In this document: in pieces, positions 8,110 through 10,351 of the stretch
How positions within the stretch are numbered: position 1 is the stretch's first letter
How the letters are laid out: every line of letters begins with the position of its first letter
Source: Coemansia sp. RSA 1804
Taxonomy: Eukaryota; Kickxellomycota; Kickxellomycetes; Kickxellales; Kickxellaceae
Length of the DNA stretch: 10,351 nucleotides
Direction of reading: 5' to 3'
NCBI GenBank assembly: GCA_027578815.1
Contig: JANBTH010000868.1
Location: forward strand, 1 to 10,351
Program-made: the position numbers and the translations under genes
The notes under the pieces: generated by a model
The model's input: only the letters and a program-made list of their open reading frames with translations
Database searches by the model: none
What the model was told of the DNA's origin: nothing

Positions 8110-9890
8110 ATGGCGTTTTTGAAAGAACATTTTGTTGATTACAATGTGATAGCTCGAAAACAGTATTAAAGGTTCTAATAGATATCTGAAGACTCGCCTT
8201 TTTCTTTTTGAAAATATTCAATCCCAGCAATATATCTAGCAATCTGTCAACAGTGTTCCTTTCAAAGTTATACAGCTTTTTTTCTCTGAACACTAGCTCC
8301 GTCACCAGTTTTGTGGAATCTCTGCCACATCTATATGCAACAGGGGATACCCGCAAAGTCTATATTGCAATTCTGTCTGTTTTGGGTACTGCTGCTGCCT
8401 TGCGCGTCATCCACGCCTTTTTCTTTTCACCATTGCACAAGATTCGTGGACACTGGCTCTCTAGACTGACGTCGTTGCGAGCGGACTTTCTTATAGCATC
8501 TGGATTTATGTGGAAGCTTGCCCGTGACGATTTTGCTCAATATGGAGACATACATATAGCGATGCCTAATGCTGTTACTGTCTGCGATCCAGATGACATC
8601 CGTGTGCTGCTGAACAACAGCGATGTCAATAAAGCGTCCCATTATAAGATTCTCAGGTTCACCGGAATCGACAATACGTTGTCTTTCCTGAAAACCGAGG
8701 ATGCACTTGTTCGACACAGGCAAATGGGCCCATTCCTCAAGTCCGCGTACCTGTCAAAGATGGAGGATACTATAATGCGCGAGGGCGTTCAATCCATCAA
8801 ACAAAAGTGGGACACGCTGCTTGATCAGAGTAAAACGGGGTCGGTGGAGGTAAACTATAGCGATGACGTTATCATTGGCGTTTTTGCTATTATTTCCACG
8901 CTTGTATATGGAAAAAGGATCAAGGAGCTAAATGATAACAGCTAAATGTCGGCTTCATGGATCAAACGGTCACTCACGTTCTTGGGAATACACGAAATGG
9001 TGCTGTCCTTACCCTCAATTATAAGCAAACCGCTGCTGTATCCATGGGAGCATTACTACACCCGTCTTAGCAATTACACCCACGAAGCAATTTCACAACG
9101 CAAACACTACTTGAGAAGCCTTGAAGATAGCGGAAAGGGTTCTGAACAGCCTGTGGATTTACTGCAGGCTCTAATCGATGCCGAAGACACAAAGTCTAAT
9201 AGCAGACTGAGTTATGACGAGCTTCATGCCGAGTGTTTACTAATGATGCATGCTGGCACTGAAACAACATCGCAAACTATCACTACCACTATCCATCTAC
9301 TATTGCTGCATCCGCAGTACCTCAAGAAGGCCGTTGGTGAGATTCGCTCTCAGTTTAGTTGCGATCATGTAATTACTTACAAGGAGTGCCGCGAGCAGCT
9401 TCCGTTTTTAGAGGCATGCATTTTTGAGTCATTGCGCTTGGAGCCCGTTACTGGTGGCACTCTTGCGCGCGAAGCACCAAAGGGCGGTCTGACTATAAAG
9501 GAGCATTTCATTCCTGAGGGCACAACAGTTACTGTCAATTTTGCAGCAGCTAATCGCCATCACAGACACTGGGATAATCCTCTAGAGTTCAATCCATCCC
9601 GTTTTGTTGGCAACAAGTCTGCTCAAAACAAGATCATGACATTCAGCTATGGCAGGCGCACATGCCCAGGACGTCAACTAGCATGGTGGAAGATATTTAC
9701 AATTATTGCAAATGTTCTCAAGGATTACGATCTTGCACTTTCGCCCAACTGCAAACAATTTGGACCTGGAGTGCTTGACAAAAACGGCTATCCTAAAACA
9801 ATGGACTGGCGCATGTTTATCAATATCAAGCCTGAGAACTCTGACCGTGACTGTCGTATTCATATATCCAAAGCAGCTTCAGCAGTGTAG
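8110..9890 (+). pseudogene. Cytochrome P450 monooxygenase, interrupted by one in-frame TAA
   Basis: A microsomal-type P450, a heme monooxygenase that would use electrons from a P450 reductase; its substrate is unknown. The best model has exon 1 at 8110-8162 (MAFLKEHF...), an intron at 8163-8227 and exon 2 to the TAG at 9888. An N-terminal anchor helix (KVYIAILSVLGTAAALRVI) leads into FSPLHKIRG. The I-helix HAGTETTS is at 9249-9272, the K-helix ESLR at 9426-9437, the FNPSRF segment near 9590 and the heme loop FSYGRRTCPG has its Cys at 9663-9665. The frame is continuous except for a TAA at 8943-8945, after YGKRIKELNDNS. It would be about 571 codons, slightly long for the family. The first half lacks the heme site and the second lacks the anchor and N-terminal fold, so neither should be active. 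The ATG directly after the TAA is probably chance. A rare allele, a sequencing error or an active read-through gene remain possible. Confidence 0.85.
8163..8227 (+). other. Predicted intron 1 of the P450 gene
   Basis: A 65-nt interval with donor GTATTA, a TTCTAAT branch-like site at 8173-8179, a pyrimidine tract (8193-8209) and acceptor CCCAG. It joins a two-base codon remainder (CA) to C, so the ATG at 8110 reads straight into the P450 frame. Without it the P450 frame has no ATG until 8508, past the membrane anchor, and is closed upstream by TGA at 8187. The AGs at 8191, 8239 and 8275 have the same phase, so the exact acceptor is uncertain. Confidence 0.6.
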
Positions 9891-10149
9891 CACACTGTCG
9901 ACTTTAGTATTTTTATTTTAAATTTACATATAATTGTTTGCGGGTAATTATCTGTAATATGAAACTTTCTATTAGAATTATCAACAGTTAAAAAATATCA
10001 AGAAACATCATATTCTGTTGAAATATAAAGCTGGTCTTATGGATGTTAAAATATTAGTATTATTATTGTCAAGAAAATTAGTTAAGAAAAGAAAACCAGG
10101 AAAAGATAATCAGAGAAACACCACAGGTATTTATGTTAAAGTTGGATAT
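9891..10149. other. AT-rich stretch between the P450 and the copia remnant
   Basis: No coding region is visible. It is strongly AT-rich and contains one copy of the short repeat (10015-10042). On the element's strand it is where a 3' LTR would be expected, but I find neither a purine-rich tract on that strand nor TG...CA ends with a target duplication. Any LTR here is decayed or absent. Confidence 0.5.
10015..10042 (+). repeat. Short direct repeat, copy A
   Basis: Begins CTGTTGAAATATAAAGCTGG and matches about 24 of 28 positions with the copy at 10163. The two are 148 nt apart in the same orientation. A weaker third copy is at 7833. Confidence 0.6.
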
Positions 10150-10351
10150 TTAAAATATAAAACTGTTGAAATGTGAAGCTGGTTTTCTGGTGTCCATGAT
10201 GAATTCAACATGCTTTTGGAATGGTTGTGCTCCCAGCGCCTTTGTCAGTACATCTGCAGACATATCAGCACCAGGCATGTGGAGTAGAGTGAAGGCACCA
10301 CTCATACATTTCAACTAGTTTGTAGTGTGTGACTCTAATGTGTTTGGTGCG
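10150..10351 (-). mobile_element. Ty1/copia retrotransposon remnant: C-terminus of pol (RNase H), frameshifted
   Basis: On the minus strand the window's right edge reads RTKHIRVTHYKLVE, matching the conserved RTKHIDVRYH segment at the end of copia RNase H. It continues after a frame change as MPGADMSADVLTKALGAQPF, matching the ADILTKPL signature that ends copia polyproteins, and stops at the TAA at 10150-10152. The two parts lie in different frames. The switch, near 10303-10310, equals a 1-nt insertion or a 2-nt deletion, so the copy is not functional as read. The rest of pol lies beyond the window. Its coding end overlaps a short direct repeat. Confidence 0.85.
10163..10190 (+). repeat. Short direct repeat, copy B, inside the copia pol terminus
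   Basis: Begins CTGTTGAAATGTGAAGCTGG. On the minus strand it encodes part of the last residues of the copia remnant (KPASHFNS). It is the better-preserved partner of the copy at 10015. Confidence 0.6.

Noticed and set aside
8904..8941. Possible mini-intron GTATAT...AACAG just before the P450 stop
   Set aside because: At 38 nt it does not keep the downstream frame, leaves the TAA in the exon, and would remove the conserved YGKR stretch.
8946..9890. A separate gene starting at the ATG right after the TAA
   Set aside because: The frame is the direct continuation of the P450, and half a P450 fold has no independent function.
10016..10210. TGTTGAA...TTCAACA inverted ends suggesting a small LTR or a MITE
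   Set aside because: The right end lies inside copia pol coding sequence, no target duplication is visible and the match is only about eight bases.

Overview
The window looks like nuclear DNA of a fungus with compact, mostly uninterrupted genes. It carries a fungal vacuolar membrane protease, a Golgi seven-transmembrane protein of the PTM1 type, a microsomal cytochrome P450 and the tail of a Ty1/copia retrotransposon. The few candidate introns are short and of the GTAT...AG type. An early-diverging, intron-poor lineage such as Kickxellomycotina (Coemansia-like) fits, but that placement is inference from gene style.

Layout, left to right. Positions 1-614 hold an octamer minisatellite, three inverted CCAAT boxes, a CACGTG box and the leader of the first gene, with a plausible alternative first exon and intron. 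PFF1 (615-4337, +) is a large M28-family vacuolar membrane metalloprotease. It converges, across 119 bp, on a small four-helix membrane protein gene (4457-5068, -; tentatively TMEM128-like). The interval 5069-5676 is the region between that gene and the divergent PTM1-like gene (5677-7506, +), and it contains one doubtful small ORF on the minus strand (5193-5465). An AT-rich, gene-free stretch (7507-8109) follows. Next comes a cytochrome P450 gene (8110-9890, +) with a short first exon, a 65-nt intron and a single in-frame TAA in the middle of the coding region. The right end (9891-10351) is AT-rich and runs into a frameshifted copia RNase H terminus on the minus strand.

The left three genes encode endomembrane proteins (vacuole, probably ER, Golgi) and look intact. 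The right third looks like a decaying accessory segment: a P450 broken by one stop codon next to a retroelement relic, plus a short repeat found on both sides of the P450. I found no RNA gene, no CRISPR array and no clearly new biological system. The most informative signals are the disrupted P450, its hidden first exon, the copia relic and the shared repeat.
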